A DNA stretch of 64,000 nucleotides from Branchiostoma floridae (taxonomy: Eukaryota; Chordata; Leptocardii; Amphioxiformes; Branchiostomatidae). Made by a program: the position numbers and the translations under genes. Below the pieces are notes generated by a model. The model was not told the DNA's origin. It worked only from the letters and a program-made list of their open reading frames with translations, and made no database searches. This document shows positions 25,083 to 35,620 of this stretch, piece by piece. Every line of letters starts with the position of its first letter. Position 1 is the stretch's first letter. Location: NCBI RefSeq assembly GCF_000003815.2, contig NC_049981.1:13599035-13663034 (forward strand). Reading direction: 5' to 3'.

Positions 25083-28000
25083 TTATGACACCCCCATAAC
25101 TTTGTCCAAGAAAGCTGCAAACTTCTCAGGTTGTCCAGGAGGAAAAGTCTTTAGTTTGCTGATGTCCATGTCTTTAAGAAGATGTCTAAGGTTGCTGCAA
25201 GAAACAATATGACTGAATAAATAAAGACACTTTGAAGTTGTGATCTGTTGTCTTGAACTGATAACTATTAATGGAAAAATGGCAGAATGAAAACATGAAT
25301 ACACATAGGGCATGCCTGTCTTTGGAAATACACAACGTGTTATATGTATATGTCACAAGAGAGATTAGAATCCAGGCAAATTCAGAATTCTCCTAGGAGA
25401 GACTGGAATTCCAATCTTCCCTAGGGGAGAGTGTAGTAAACTGAAGTGGTGACCCTGGAGAAGCATAAGAATATACGGCAGCTTTAATCTTTTTTCATTT
25501 TCTTATTCCATGGTTTCACTTACTCTATGTTTAATTGAAAAATTCCCATGTTGGCGAAAAAGACTTAAAACTAGAAAGGCCGACATTTGCTTAAGAGCAA
25601 ATACAGCATATTTCAGCCATACCCCTTCCCACGCAACATTGGACTGTTCCAAATCACCCCTGCGCAAAAATGGAACATCCTCTTAACAGTACATTATCCC
25701 CCAAAGTGGACTGGTATTGTGAATTGATTCCAGGTAAAAACAGAGCTTGCTTCTATTTTTCAGAAAATGACAATAATCACACCTTCCATTCAGAAAATTT
25801 TCATCATGACTGAAAATTGTTGAATGACTTCATGTAATGTCATTAACAATTTTCAGTACGATAACTAGGTGTAAGTTTAAAAAAAGTATAAGCTCCTTGT
25901 GATGTGGGTACATTTATTATTGCAGTGAACTTTTTTTTTATTCAAGTAGGGCATACGATTTAATAATTATCAAGCAGGTGCAGGTACTGTAGGAGCGTTT
26001 GTTTTCTTCAAGCTGTAAAACTGTTAAACTGTTTTACTTTGTATGCAATCAGCCATCGAGCCTATTCTTATTTTAGTTTAACAACTTCCTGCCAGACCCG
26101 GAAGATACGATTGAACCTTGTTCGAGGATTTATTTTCGTCTGTCTGGTCAGTCTGTTCATACCCTGGCGCTGAGAGTGTTTTATTGGGCTGAAACTCTGG
26201 CAGTTTAAAGTTACTTACAATTTAAATGTTCAAAGTTTATGTCAAACAACAACAGCACTAGGAAATGTGGCCACTATAGACAGGTGGTCACTATAGAGAA
26301 AATGCTGATCTATTGACTAGGAGCCATACGTTACACATGATTTCAGTACACTGATCATTAATCATATAAACATTGCACAGGTAAGCCAATTGTTTAGAAT
26401 GATGTACAATTAAGTTCAAATAATTCTGAAGAGAAATATTGATGAGAAAATAATCATTCTTGCCACTGTCTAACTTATAATTACGTATCAAAACTAAACG
26501 CAGATTTTCTAACTAACGCACCTTTCGCCGACTTCATCAAAGGACCGCCGGCTATCAATCAAACACGGCTGTTGATTAGACTTAGAGTTTCAAACAGTCA
26601 TGTGCTGTGTGCCAGTTGACAGCGAACTTCATGCTACGTGATGTTTTACATAGCTTGGACCTTCTTTCCTACAGCGGTGCTTCTACAAAATATTTAGACT
26701 GTAACACTGAGTCCCACATGTTTTATAGAATAGAATTTGACGCAGAACAGCGTTTTTTGCTGGGTATTTTTCTTGAAACATGTCCGTGGGAATATCAGCG
26801 AGGCGGCGACGTAGGGATATCAGACCGTCAACAAAAGTCGCACGGCGGCTAACGGCGCAGCGAAGATACTAGCGCTATAAATAAGCGCTTCAACTAAGGA
26901 TGGCAACCCGTACAATATTTTTGTATACTGTTGAGCTAAGTAAAGTTTGTTGTTTATGAGGTTTTAGTTGTCTTTGAAGCTTTGACCCGAAATATTTTAA
27001 AGTCAAACTGCTGAAGAGAAGTAAGTGACTGCTACGATTATCGTAGATATGGCCCTAAAAAAACTGATAAAAGAAGCCTTCTCAATAGTCTAAAATGCAA
27101 GAGCTTCCGGGGGGGCTTCGCCCACCTGGGTCCCCCCCACAGTGGCCCTGCCCCTGGACCCCGCCAGGGACATTCGGCGGCCCCCGGACCCCTGTCCAAC
27201 GCTTTGAAAAAATCCTGGCGAGAAATCTGTTCGGCCTGAGTCTTCAAGTTAACGTATTGTGTGGTCCCGCTTATGAATATTAATTAGCCTTCGCTTTCCT
27301 CTTCGCTGATTGGCTGAACCATTAATTGAATTAACTCTTCCTGCCGGCTAGACGCAGGTGCAGATGTCGGCTCTGTGGGGTGAACGTCCGAAAGGTCATG
27401 GCATGGAGAACGAAAGAAAACCAATTTCCCCTAAAAAAAGTGCTGTAATTAAGCCTTTTACAGTACTTTATGCCAAAAATTTTACTTGGATCATTTTACC
27501 AACTATCTTATGCCTATCTATAACAAATGTTACTCATACCAGGGTACAGGGGTGCAAAATATACCGTTATAAGACCGTCAACAACAGTCGCACGGAGCTA
27601 ACAGCGCAGCGAAAATACCATCGCTAGCGTTTCAACTTCGGATAACAAGTTTTAAGTACTGTTGTACTCAGTAACGTTAAAGTTTGTTTTTAGTTGCCTT
27701 TGACGGTTTGACCTGAAATAGTGTTACGCTAAACTCCTGAAGAGAAGTTAAGTGACTGCTGCGATTATCATAGATATGCCCCTAAGAACTGATACAATAT
27801 AAAGCCTTCTGAATAGTCTAAAATGCGAGAGCCTTAGGCGGGCTTCGCTCCCCCTGGCGGGAACACTGCTATATACGGGATCATGAGGCCCCGCTTATGA
27901 ATATTAATTAGCCTTTGGCCTCCTCTTCGCTGATTGGCTAGGTCTTTGATTCAATTAACTCTCCGGCTGACGCGCACAGGTGTGGCTCTGTGCGGGGTCA

Positions 28001-31000
28001 CGGAAGGTCACGTCAGGAGGCCAAAAGAAAACAAATTTCCCCTCAGAAAAGTGCCAAAATTAATCATTTTAAAGTTGTTTATGTCAAAAATTTTACTTGA
28101 ATCTTGTTACCAAGCATCTAACGCCTATCTATACCAAATTTCAGGTCATTTAATTGTAATACCAGGGTACAGGAGCCAAAAGTGTCCTTTTTTGGTAAAA
28201 AATTGGCCAAAAATCGCAAAAATAAGCATTTTGTTGCACTGTACACCAAAAGTGTTATTGAATTTATATGAAGGGTTTATCAAGGCACATCTGTGTCAAA
28301 TTTCAGCTCATTCGGTTGCAATACCAAGGTACAGGAGCCAAAAGTGTCCTTTTTGGGTCAAAAATTGGTAAAAAAATCGCAAAAATAAGCATTTTGTTGT
28401 ACTGTACACCAAAAGTGTTATTGAATTTATATGGGGGCATTATCAAGGCACATCTCTGTCAAATTTCAGCTCATTTGGTTGTAATACCAGGGTACAGGGG
28501 CCAAAATATACAGTTTTGGTCTAAAATTGACCAAAAAATCTCAATAAAATCATTTTAGAGGCAGATATGAAAAAACTGAGAAAAAAGCATTAAGGTATTG
28601 GCCCATTCTACCCCTGTGCCAAATTTCAGGTCATTCGGTCCAGGAACGGCGGAGATGAATCACTTTGAAGATTTGACAGGAGAAGAAGAAGAAAGAAGAA
28701 ACATTACGAATACAATATATTTCACCATACTATGTATGGCTGAAATATAATGATGCAGAGTTCTACAATTTAAGTTGCTGAAAACAAAACTAAGAAGATA
28801 TGTGAGATATCACATACCTGCAGGTGGCATAATACAGGTGCCCATCCTTGTACAGCTGGTTAGCCAGTTCCAGCTGGTGGTTATTCATTAGCGTCTCGTT
28901 AATCACCACAACGAGGGGTTTCCCCGCTCCCAGGGTCTCCAGGCAGCTCCCAGCACCTAAGGACACATGAGTGATACAGTTACTCCCTCTGGCAGAATCA
29001 TCAGGAATTTCACTGCACAATTTAGATATTGTGGTGGGTAATGCTAGCCTGGTTTCTAGAACCACCCTACTACACAATAACCTCTTTGACTCTATTGAAG
29101 AGTGGCTGGTGTGGGACATGTGGCGTCCCTGACTGTTGAGGTTTACCTGTAGCACAGTGGGTTTGGCAACCAGCCTAGCGTTTAAGTTGTCACTAAATTT
29201 TTACACACTCTGATTGTAATGGAGTGCAGCCGTATTACGCATGAGATGTCGTGGCTTCACTGTACAAGTGTACCATGCTGATACTTCAGTATACTAGTAC
29301 ATGATTATGCATACAACTACTACTAGTACTACAAATGAATTATATTTAGACACTTCTAGGACTATAACCCTACCAGACTGTTACAGTCTGACTTATAATA
29401 TCTACTTTTACACTTCGATGGTTAACTGTACCAAGGACCGTACCAGAAGCTCTGACTTTGTGAAATGTCTGTCTTGTTAGCGTAGCCGCGGCGACTGTTG
29501 GTCTATTTATCGCTATGCTCCCGACCAACGGAGCATAGCGATAAATAGACCAACAGAATCGCTGGGTTTCTTTATGCAANNNNNNNNNNNNNNNNNNNNN
29601 NNNNNNNNNNNNNNNNNNNNNNNNNNNNNNNNNNNNNNNNNNNNNNNNNNNNNNNNNNNNNNNNNNNNNNNNNNNNNNNNNNNNNNNNNNNNNNNNNNNN
29701 NNNNNNNNNNNNNNNNNNNNNNNNNNNNNNNNNNNNNNNNNNNNNNNNNNNNNNNNNNNNNNNNNNNNNNNNNNNNNNNNNNNNNNNNNNNNNNNNNNNN
29801 NNNNNNNNNNNNNNNNNNNNNNNNNNNNNNNNNNNNNNNNNNNNNNNNNNNNNNNNNNNNNNNNNNNNNNNNNNNNNNNNNNNNNNNNNNNNNNNNNNNN
29901 NNNNNNNNNNNNNNNNNNNNNNNNNNNNNNNNNNNNNNNNNNNNNNNNNNNNNNNNNNNNNNNNNNNNNNNNNNNNNNNNNNNNNNNNNNNNNNNNNNNN
30001 NNNNNNNNNNNNNNNNNNNNNNNNNNNNNNNNNNNNNNNNNNNNNNNNNNNNNNNNNNNNNNNNNNNNNNNNNNNNNNNNNNNNNNNNNNNNNNNNNNNN
30101 NNNNNNNNNNNNNNNNNNNNNNNNNNNNNNNNNNNNNNNNNNNNNNNNNNNNNNNNNNNNNNNNNNNNNNNNNNNNNNNNNNNNNNNNNNNNNNNNNNNN
30201 NNNNNNNNNNNNNNNNNNNNNNNNNNNNNNNNNNNNNNNNNNNCTAAATGGGATCAACATCACTTTCAATTTCTTTATCACTTTCTTTCTTGCAGTCAGG
30301 AATGTATGCTCCCGTGTTACTTTCTCCCCAGCTCCACGGCCACCTTGCTGTTTGCCACCTTGATTGCACCGTCATTTCTGATCCTTTTACACCCAATCAC
30401 ATGGAGGGTGTGAAGTCTACAGAAGAAAGAGGGAATAACAAAGTTTGTAAAGTTAAATTTGGTAAGAATCAATCATCTCCAACACAATGGAATATGGCTT
30501 AATCCACAGCACGTTTGACTGATGTTGTGGAGTCCAATTCTTTTGAGTCAGAAACCATGGTAAAAAATCTTCATAACTATAGATATATATTGCACATCCC
30601 CTATTCTTGACTACTCCACATATAATTTTTTCTGCACATTAAAACAACCATGGCAGCAATGTCCTAGACTATAATATATTCATTACAACATGATAATCAT
30701 CTTCTTCAATGTGAGTCAATGAGAGGTATATAATCACTTTTTCCTCTGAAATTGTGTTGTAGAAATAGCGTACAGGTAAAGTAGATCCAACAGTCGCCGC
30801 GGCTATTGTTAGCATTAGTTAATAGTGACTTAACCAGTTAACAGACCTGCATGACTGATGACCAGACCAGCACCCTGTATATCCTCAGCAATGGTGTCCT
30901 TGAACCTGAAATATTCCAGTCTGAACCCAGGTCTCACAAACGCTTCTGGTTCGTACTGGCCTCTTCCTATCTGTAGCAACAGTCTGGTGTACCCTAAGTC

Positions 31001-31277
31001 TTCAAGTAGCTGCAAAAATAAAATAAAAATGTTCTCTTACAAAAATTAAAGATTTTACTGTAGAATTTCTGGACGTTTGACAAAAAAAAAAAAAAAAAAA
31101 CAACAGTGACTTAGCTTTGTTGAGCATTCCTTGATGAAGTGTCAAAGATCTTACCTTGCAGAAACTGCTGCTAGAAACCAGCTCTATAAGAGGATCAAAG
31201 CTAGTTGTTCCGACTGTCACAAAAACACATTTTTCTCTGTCCGACATTTTCGATTGTTTACCTGCAGGCTGTTCCAT
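25083..31277 (-). CDS. ALG13: ALG13, UDP-GlcNAc transferase catalytic subunit
   Basis: Minus-strand exons: 31277-31155, 31009-30847, 28956-28818, 25194-25083, phases consistent, stop TAA at 25085-25083. The first ATG gives 178 residues; a second in-frame ATG at 31247 gives 168 and sits closer to the usual family start, just before EKCVFVTVGTTSFDPLI. Family hallmarks are VTVGTTSFD, QIGRG, LVISHAGAGSCLETL, NETLMNNHQLELA and the C-terminal PPGQPEKFAAFLDKVMG. ALG13 pairs with membrane-bound ALG14 on the cytosolic face of the ER and adds the second GlcNAc to dolichol-PP-GlcNAc in N-glycan precursor synthesis. The length fits the short, single-domain form, with no sign of OTU or Tudor extensions. 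The gene is head-to-head with NTAQ1. Its second intron holds an assembly gap and an inserted element; its third is full of repeats. Confidence 0.95.
25195..26823. other. ALG13 third intron, distal part: repeat-like but unassigned
   Basis: No exon signal was found. The sequence GTGGTCACTATAGAG occurs near 26283, with a related form GTGGCCACTATAGAC just before it, resembling transposon end motifs. Two related GTGGTCGTTTT-type motifs occur near 42000. I cannot delimit an element here. Confidence 0.35.
26824..28170. repeat. Diverged direct duplication, about 745-bp unit, in ALG13 intron
   Basis: Unit 1 (from about 26824) and unit 2 (from about 27570) share the same order of blocks: AGACCGTCAACAA, a CGCAGCGAA block, CTGAAGAGAAGT with GTGACTGCT, a GGGCTTCGC block, TATGAATATTAATTAGCCTT, and AAAAATTTTACTTG. 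Substitutions and indels are frequent, so the duplication is old. No function is evident. Confidence 0.8.
28141..28640. repeat. About 162-bp tandem repeat, three units plus partial
   Basis: The marker TCAGCTCATT(T/C)GGTTG and its variants start at 28141, 28303, 28466 and, in shortened form, 28626. Each unit also carries CAGGAGCCAAAAGTGTCC and GCATTTTGTTG. The array continues from the 745-bp duplication and ends at a GAAGAAGAAG-rich tract near 28680. It resembles a dispersed invertebrate repeat, but I cannot name it. Confidence 0.85.
29495..29556. repeat. Perfect 27-bp-arm palindrome with 8-nt loop
   Basis: Arms 29495-29521 and 29530-29556 are exact reverse complements around CGACCAAC. The arms start and end with CTGTTGG/CCAACAG, overlapping the left terminal repeat of the element described at 29474-30813. 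It may be a subterminal hairpin of that element, and it sits next to the assembly gap. Confidence 0.9.
29580..30243. other. Assembly gap, 664 N
   Basis: The gap has a non-round length, so it was probably sized by read pairs. It lies inside the terminal-inverted-repeat element in ALG13 intron 2. The first base after it is already inside the copied F-box segment, so the other border of that copy is hidden. Confidence 0.98.
30244..30775 (-). pseudogene. Inverted copy of F-box gene last exon and preceding intron
   Basis: Reading the minus strand here reproduces plus-strand 23192-23723 of the F-box gene. I saw no substitutions in the parts compared by eye, and homology fades near 23192. The copied last exon lies at 30416-30317 with its acceptor and TAA stop. 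The copied exon is in the sense orientation of ALG13, whose intron contains it. Splicing of ALG13 exon 2 into it would add five residues after the junction codon and then stop (TGA). It is a fragment without promoter or start. Confidence 0.9.
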
Positions 31278-31487
31278 GCAAAAGATAATGTGCCTAAAAT
31301 AATCTAATTTTAAAAATGCGTATTTAGTTTATCATAATCCCAGGAGACATAACTTTTCAACGTTCTTAGATATTTTTCTAGTTTCAACAATCGCCTCTTA
31401 TTGTCCTTGATCGGTTCAAATATTATTTTCGATTCAGGCAACAAATCTGCTTTAGTAGCCACCATTAAGGTCAAAGGTTAAAACAAA
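31278..31487. promoter_or_regulatory. Shared bidirectional promoter, ALG13/NTAQ1
   Basis: The outermost ALG13 start codon (31277, minus strand) and the NTAQ1 start codon (31488, plus strand) are 210 bp apart and point away from each other. I see no clear TATA box. Both genes would be transcribed from this interval, so shared control is likely (inference from arrangement). Confidence 0.6.
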
Positions 31488-34400
31488 ATGGCAGCCGCTC
31501 CTGAAAGAATTTTGCCGACGAGTGAAGAATGTGTCTATACGGCTTGTTATTGGTAAGAAATAAGGATGGATTTTGCTTTTTATGATAGAATATAGTCTAA
31601 GGAAAGGTTCTACCAGTTTTTGTGACTGCAACCTTTTTCTTAGCGACGCCTGTCTAATAATTATATTCACCGATTGCCCTCTTTCCTTTGTTCGCGATAT
31701 ATCTTCATGATGTCATGCATTTGTTTTTCAATATATTTTATTCCAAATCATCGTAAATCATTATGTTACATCATACCATCGTAAATAGTGAACTTAAGTT
31801 GAAAGCTTGATCATACCAAGGAGGTTGAAGGCTTGATCATACCGAGGAGTTTTTTCAACCTCCTTGATCATACAAGGGTCGTATTTATGTTCGGTATACT
31901 AGTAACTCGTATATTTAATAGTAAATAGTATGGCCAGAGGCTCCATACATTGTAGTTCTAATTGGTTACTGACAGAAGAAGAAGACATGAAAAGAACACA
32001 CCAACAAAAATAATATGTATTCTACTATCGGGGAGAACATTAGTAGGGTGTCTTGTAAGTTTGCTTTGGTGAAAATAGATAACAAAATTGTTGGATAAAT
32101 CTAATATATGGGGTTGTGAATCCACAATTTCTTTTGTTGCATAATAATGGTTGATAATGGCTGCATGATAATGGTTACTGTAAATATTGTATTGTTTGCA
32201 ATTTTGTCAGTTCCAGCTGTACTACTTCTTTGGTTCTTAAGCTACCAACTTCACGTTTATGAAGATTCTGTACTCTATGATAGGTTGTGTGTTTCTATGT
32301 TTGTATGCTACAGTATTGCGTTGATTGTGAACTTGAAATGCTGCAAAAACAAATGACTATACATCAATGTATTTGTCTCCACAGTGAGGAGAATATCTAC
32401 AAGTTATGTGAGTGGATCCGAGACAACACTTCTCACCTTCAGGAGTTCTATGTGGTCTTCATCTCCAATGCTGCCCAACAGGTAGGGCTGTGTACCTAAA
32501 TACCCGTACCTGTACCGTACCTAAAAATTGTTTAGGTACAGGTCCAGACCTAAACATCTGTGTACCTGTACCTGTACCTAAACAAACTAAATCACTATTA
32601 AACACTACTTTTTAAGACTGCTAGACAATTAAATCCTGAATCAACAATGACAATGGTGATAATCTTGCAGTTGAAACTTAAGAAAACTTCCAAAAAATTG
32701 TTTTGAGATTCAAATATGTAATTGCCCATACAAAGATGACAATTTGTCACTAGAAAAGACAGCTAGCTACATGTTTAACTTACATTTACTTGGTTAAACT
32801 TTTTTAGGTACAGGTGCAGGTCCGGACCTGTACCTAGACCCGTGTACCGGTACCTGTACCTGTACCTGTACCTGTACCTGAAAATTTGTTTAGGTCCACA
32901 GCCCTACCAACAGGTAACAAATTTCACAACAGTCTCCCAACCAACACTGGCACTGACTGATGCAATCATATCTTTCATGACCATCGAGACAATTTGCTTT
33001 CTTTCAGAACCTAGCATAAACATTCTGAGCTTGACCGGAGATACATGTATTGCTAATCGTAAAGGCAGCCAAACTTTCATGTATGATAGAAATTATTCTG
33101 TTAAGTTCAGGAGGACAGTGAATTGTTTGAAGATAGTTGCAGCTGATATTACTATTTGTACAGTTTTTGTGTGGAAGAGACAACTGGTAGAGATGATTTA
33201 CATGTATATCACCTATTTTGTCTCCCTTCATTCTTTGTAATGGGAAAAATTCAAGTAAAGAAATAGCATTACTCTTTTTTTAATGATTTATATACGCATT
33301 ACATGTACACTTACTATTGCTTTTATTGTACTACTTTTTTGTAGGTTCCTTTGTGGATGCAGAGAGCAGGTAGACAATATGGCCCTGGAAAGCCTGTGGT
33401 GTGGGTAAGTTTGGTCATGAAAATATATGATGCTGAATATAGATGTCAAATACATGCAGGCCCTATGGGCTGGCAGTACAAGAAAACCAGTACAAAAAGA
33501 AATGGCTAGCAAAATGAGCCCCCAAAAAGATGAAAAAGGCCCAGAGAGCCTGCTATTGAGGCCAAAAGAAATGGTGCAATTTTGTAATAGTCCATTTCTG
33601 TACAGGAGCAAATCCCAGCAATTCTGGAGTGATCCTGGCTCCATTTTGTTCAGCTGGTTCTAAAACTGTTGATATTTGCATTTGTTATGAAAGGAGATAT
33701 CTACTGGTTTCAAGTGACATGTATCAAAGTTGAAAACTTCTGACTGTTTAAACGGAATATCTTTAAGTTTACAGTTATTAGGGTCTCTATTTCTCCACCA
33801 GATTGCAGTCTCTCTCCTGACATGTACTCTAGTAGTTTACGTCAGCCGAATTTATTGGGTGTTTTTATAGTATAGGCATGGTCTTGAAGGAAAAGGTTGA
33901 CAAAGAAACATCCTTGTTTTAGTATCCAAAGAAAGACTCTCTATATCAGAAGCTGATGATGATGAAACAGTTTAACCACAGTCTGTATTATTCTGTGGAC
34001 CTCCATGTAGGACTACCATGTTGTCCTCCTACACCAGAGAGAGGGGCAGCAGACTGATGTGTATGATCTAGACTCCATGTTGCCTTTCCCTTGCAACTTC
34101 TCCCGGTACTGCACTGCTACCTTCCATAGTGATGAAGAGCTCAGGCCTCAGTTCCACAGGTCAGTGGTCTGATAGGGAATTGATAAGGTCCTGAAATTCC
34201 AAATAATTACATATAAATGATATCAGGCGATTCTCCATCAAGCTTCTAGGGTGCAGACTGGATGTTGATAGGCCACTTTATAGCTGAAAAGAATGATTTG
34301 ATCAGGCTAATGTAATAATTAGGAGTGAAATGTGTGGTCATCGGTATACCTACCACTTCATGCATTTTGATATAAAATATTTTCAATGTAAGAAAAATTG

Positions 34401-35620
34401 CTACAACACCTTTTGGTATTAAATAGAAGAGATGAAGTTATAAGACATTATAGTCTGTCTATGGCCTTTGTCAGTGCTGAATGCCTTCCATGTAATGTAT
34501 CTGTGGGCATTGGTCCATGTACATTATCATTTTGGCCTAAAAAGTTTTGATTCATGTACTTTAATTTTGAATTCATGGAAAAAAAAGCTAACCGCATGAT
34601 CTTCTTGAGTTGACATCGTTTTGAAGTTGACTATTGCTTCTCCTTCAGGAAGTTCCGTGTGGTTCCTGCCTCAGACTACCTGCTGATCTTTGCCTCGGAC
34701 AGGTCTCACATGAGGGTTGCTGGGGGTTGGATGTCTCCTCCACCCGAGTACCCCTGTATCCAGACTGATCGTAAGCACCTTTCATTTGCTTCTTACATGC
34801 ATGTCTGTGCAAAATGTATCTACAACATACTAGGATCTAAGGTGCAAAATGTACCAGGGCAGAATGTACTGGAAAGGTATATAAGTGCAAACTTCACTGT
34901 ACTTGTGTCATTTAGCCTCTAGCCACTGAAGAAGCTGTACATAGCGAAACTAGTTTGGCCGACAGGCTGAATAAAAGTTCAAAACTTGAACTATGCTGCT
35001 CCAGATGTCTTTCTGAGGGATGACTGCAGTGTGCAAGATGTCGCGGTAGCTTGAGGGATGAATCTACCCTACTATATACAAAATGTATCTACAACATAAC
35101 TTTCACCTTGTATTCAACGTTTTGACTTCATACCATAGCCAAGATGGTTTCCGTTTTGGTAGCATGTATGGTTTTGTGGTCGAAAAGCAACTAAAGAAAT
35201 TACGGATTGATGCATACGATATTTTGGGAGGCTTTACATTTAGGTCTTGATGTCTTCAGGCAACAATAAGATTTTGGGCCCCCAGCGGCTTTCTTAAGTA
35301 CTGCAGGGTATGGTTTTCATGTTGTGGCCGTAATTTCTAGGTGGTAACTAGTAGGTATTACTTCAATGTGCATTGATGCATGAAGACTTTTGCAGATTGG
35401 TTCTTTGGTCTTTGAAATACAATGGAATCGATTCTATAATGTGGTTTTTATATTTAAGACAACACTTTTCGTTTTTTCAGAGAGTGCTATGAATCTGCCG
35501 ATGTTCATCGACATGAGTCCCAACACTTTTGTTGGAGAAATTCTCAACCTCAAAACTTTCAGACTTCGCTTTCGGACACCAACGGTGGAGGAACAAGCCC
35601 TGGCCCCAGATCCTAGTTAA
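31488..35620 (+). CDS. NTAQ1: NTAQ1, protein N-terminal glutamine amidohydrolase
   Basis: Exons 31488-31552, 32385-32481, 33345-33404, 34011-34159, 34649-34770 and 35481-35620 join in frame to 210 residues, close to the usual length of about 205. The enzyme deamidates N-terminal glutamine to glutamate, feeding substrates into arginylation and the N-degron pathway; it acts in cytosol and nucleus. Motifs seen: CYCEENIYKLCEWI (catalytic Cys22), VWDYHVVLLH (His77), VYDLD (Asp93), LPFPC, FASDRSHM and PPPEYPCIQTD. The Cys/His/Asp triad is intact. Odd: a hAT-type element sits exactly across the exon 2 donor, so the GT used there is formed by the insertion. A short retroposon-like insertion is in intron 5. 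AATAAA at 36386 probably ends the mRNA. Confidence 0.95.
31817..31866. repeat. Small inverted repeat in NTAQ1 intron 1
   Basis: CAAGGAGGTTGAA (31817-31829) faces TTCAACCTCCTTG (31854-31866). The motif CTTGATCATAC recurs three times around it. No function is evident. Confidence 0.7.
32475..32914. mobile_element. hAT-type MITE inserted across NTAQ1 exon 2 splice donor
   Basis: The 424-bp element (32483-32906) starts TAGGGCTGTG and ends CACAGCCCTA, a typical hAT terminal repeat. It is flanked by a perfect 8-bp duplication CCAACAGG at 32475-32482 and 32907-32914. The interior is built of ACCTGTACCTGTACC arrays in both orientations, so the whole element can fold back. It has no coding capacity. 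The target duplication spans the junction CCAACAG/G: the left copy plus TA of the element makes the donor GTAGGG, and the right copy retains the ancestral donor GTAACA. Confidence 0.93.
34810..35098. mobile_element. Short retroposon-like insertion in NTAQ1 intron 5
   Basis: The 19-bp direct repeat AAAATGTATCTACAACATA occurs at 34811-34829 and 35080-35098, and a matching preceding C makes it 20 bp. It brackets about 250 bp not related to its surroundings. Long direct repeats fit target-primed retroposition. The insert contains CTGAAGAAGCTGTAC and GCTGAATAAAAGTTC but no poly(A) tail. The family is not assigned. Confidence 0.7.

Larger units (their letters stand above)
29474..30813. mobile_element. 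Terminal-inverted-repeat element carrying an inverted F-box gene fragment
   Basis: TAGCCGCGGCGACTGTTGG at 29483-29501 has its perfect reverse complement at 30787-30805, a 19-bp terminal inverted repeat. TTGTTAGC flanks both ends (29474-29481 and 30806-30813), an apparent 8-bp target duplication with one extra G on the left. Eight-bp duplications are typical of hAT-type transposons. Most of the interior is a 664-N gap; the right part is a copy of the nearby F-box gene end. The element lies in ALG13 intron 2, its right end about 33 bp from the exon boundary. No transposase is visible. Confidence 0.65.

Noticed and set aside
27934-28558. Open frames of 145 and 96 codons in ALG13 intron 3
   Set aside because: They arise from the 162-bp tandem repeat, are frame-inconsistent between units and show no domain.
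29370-30502. Open frames running through the N gap
   Set aside because: Their length comes from unread N bases. The readable parts are the antisense of the copied F-box exon and terminal-repeat sequence.
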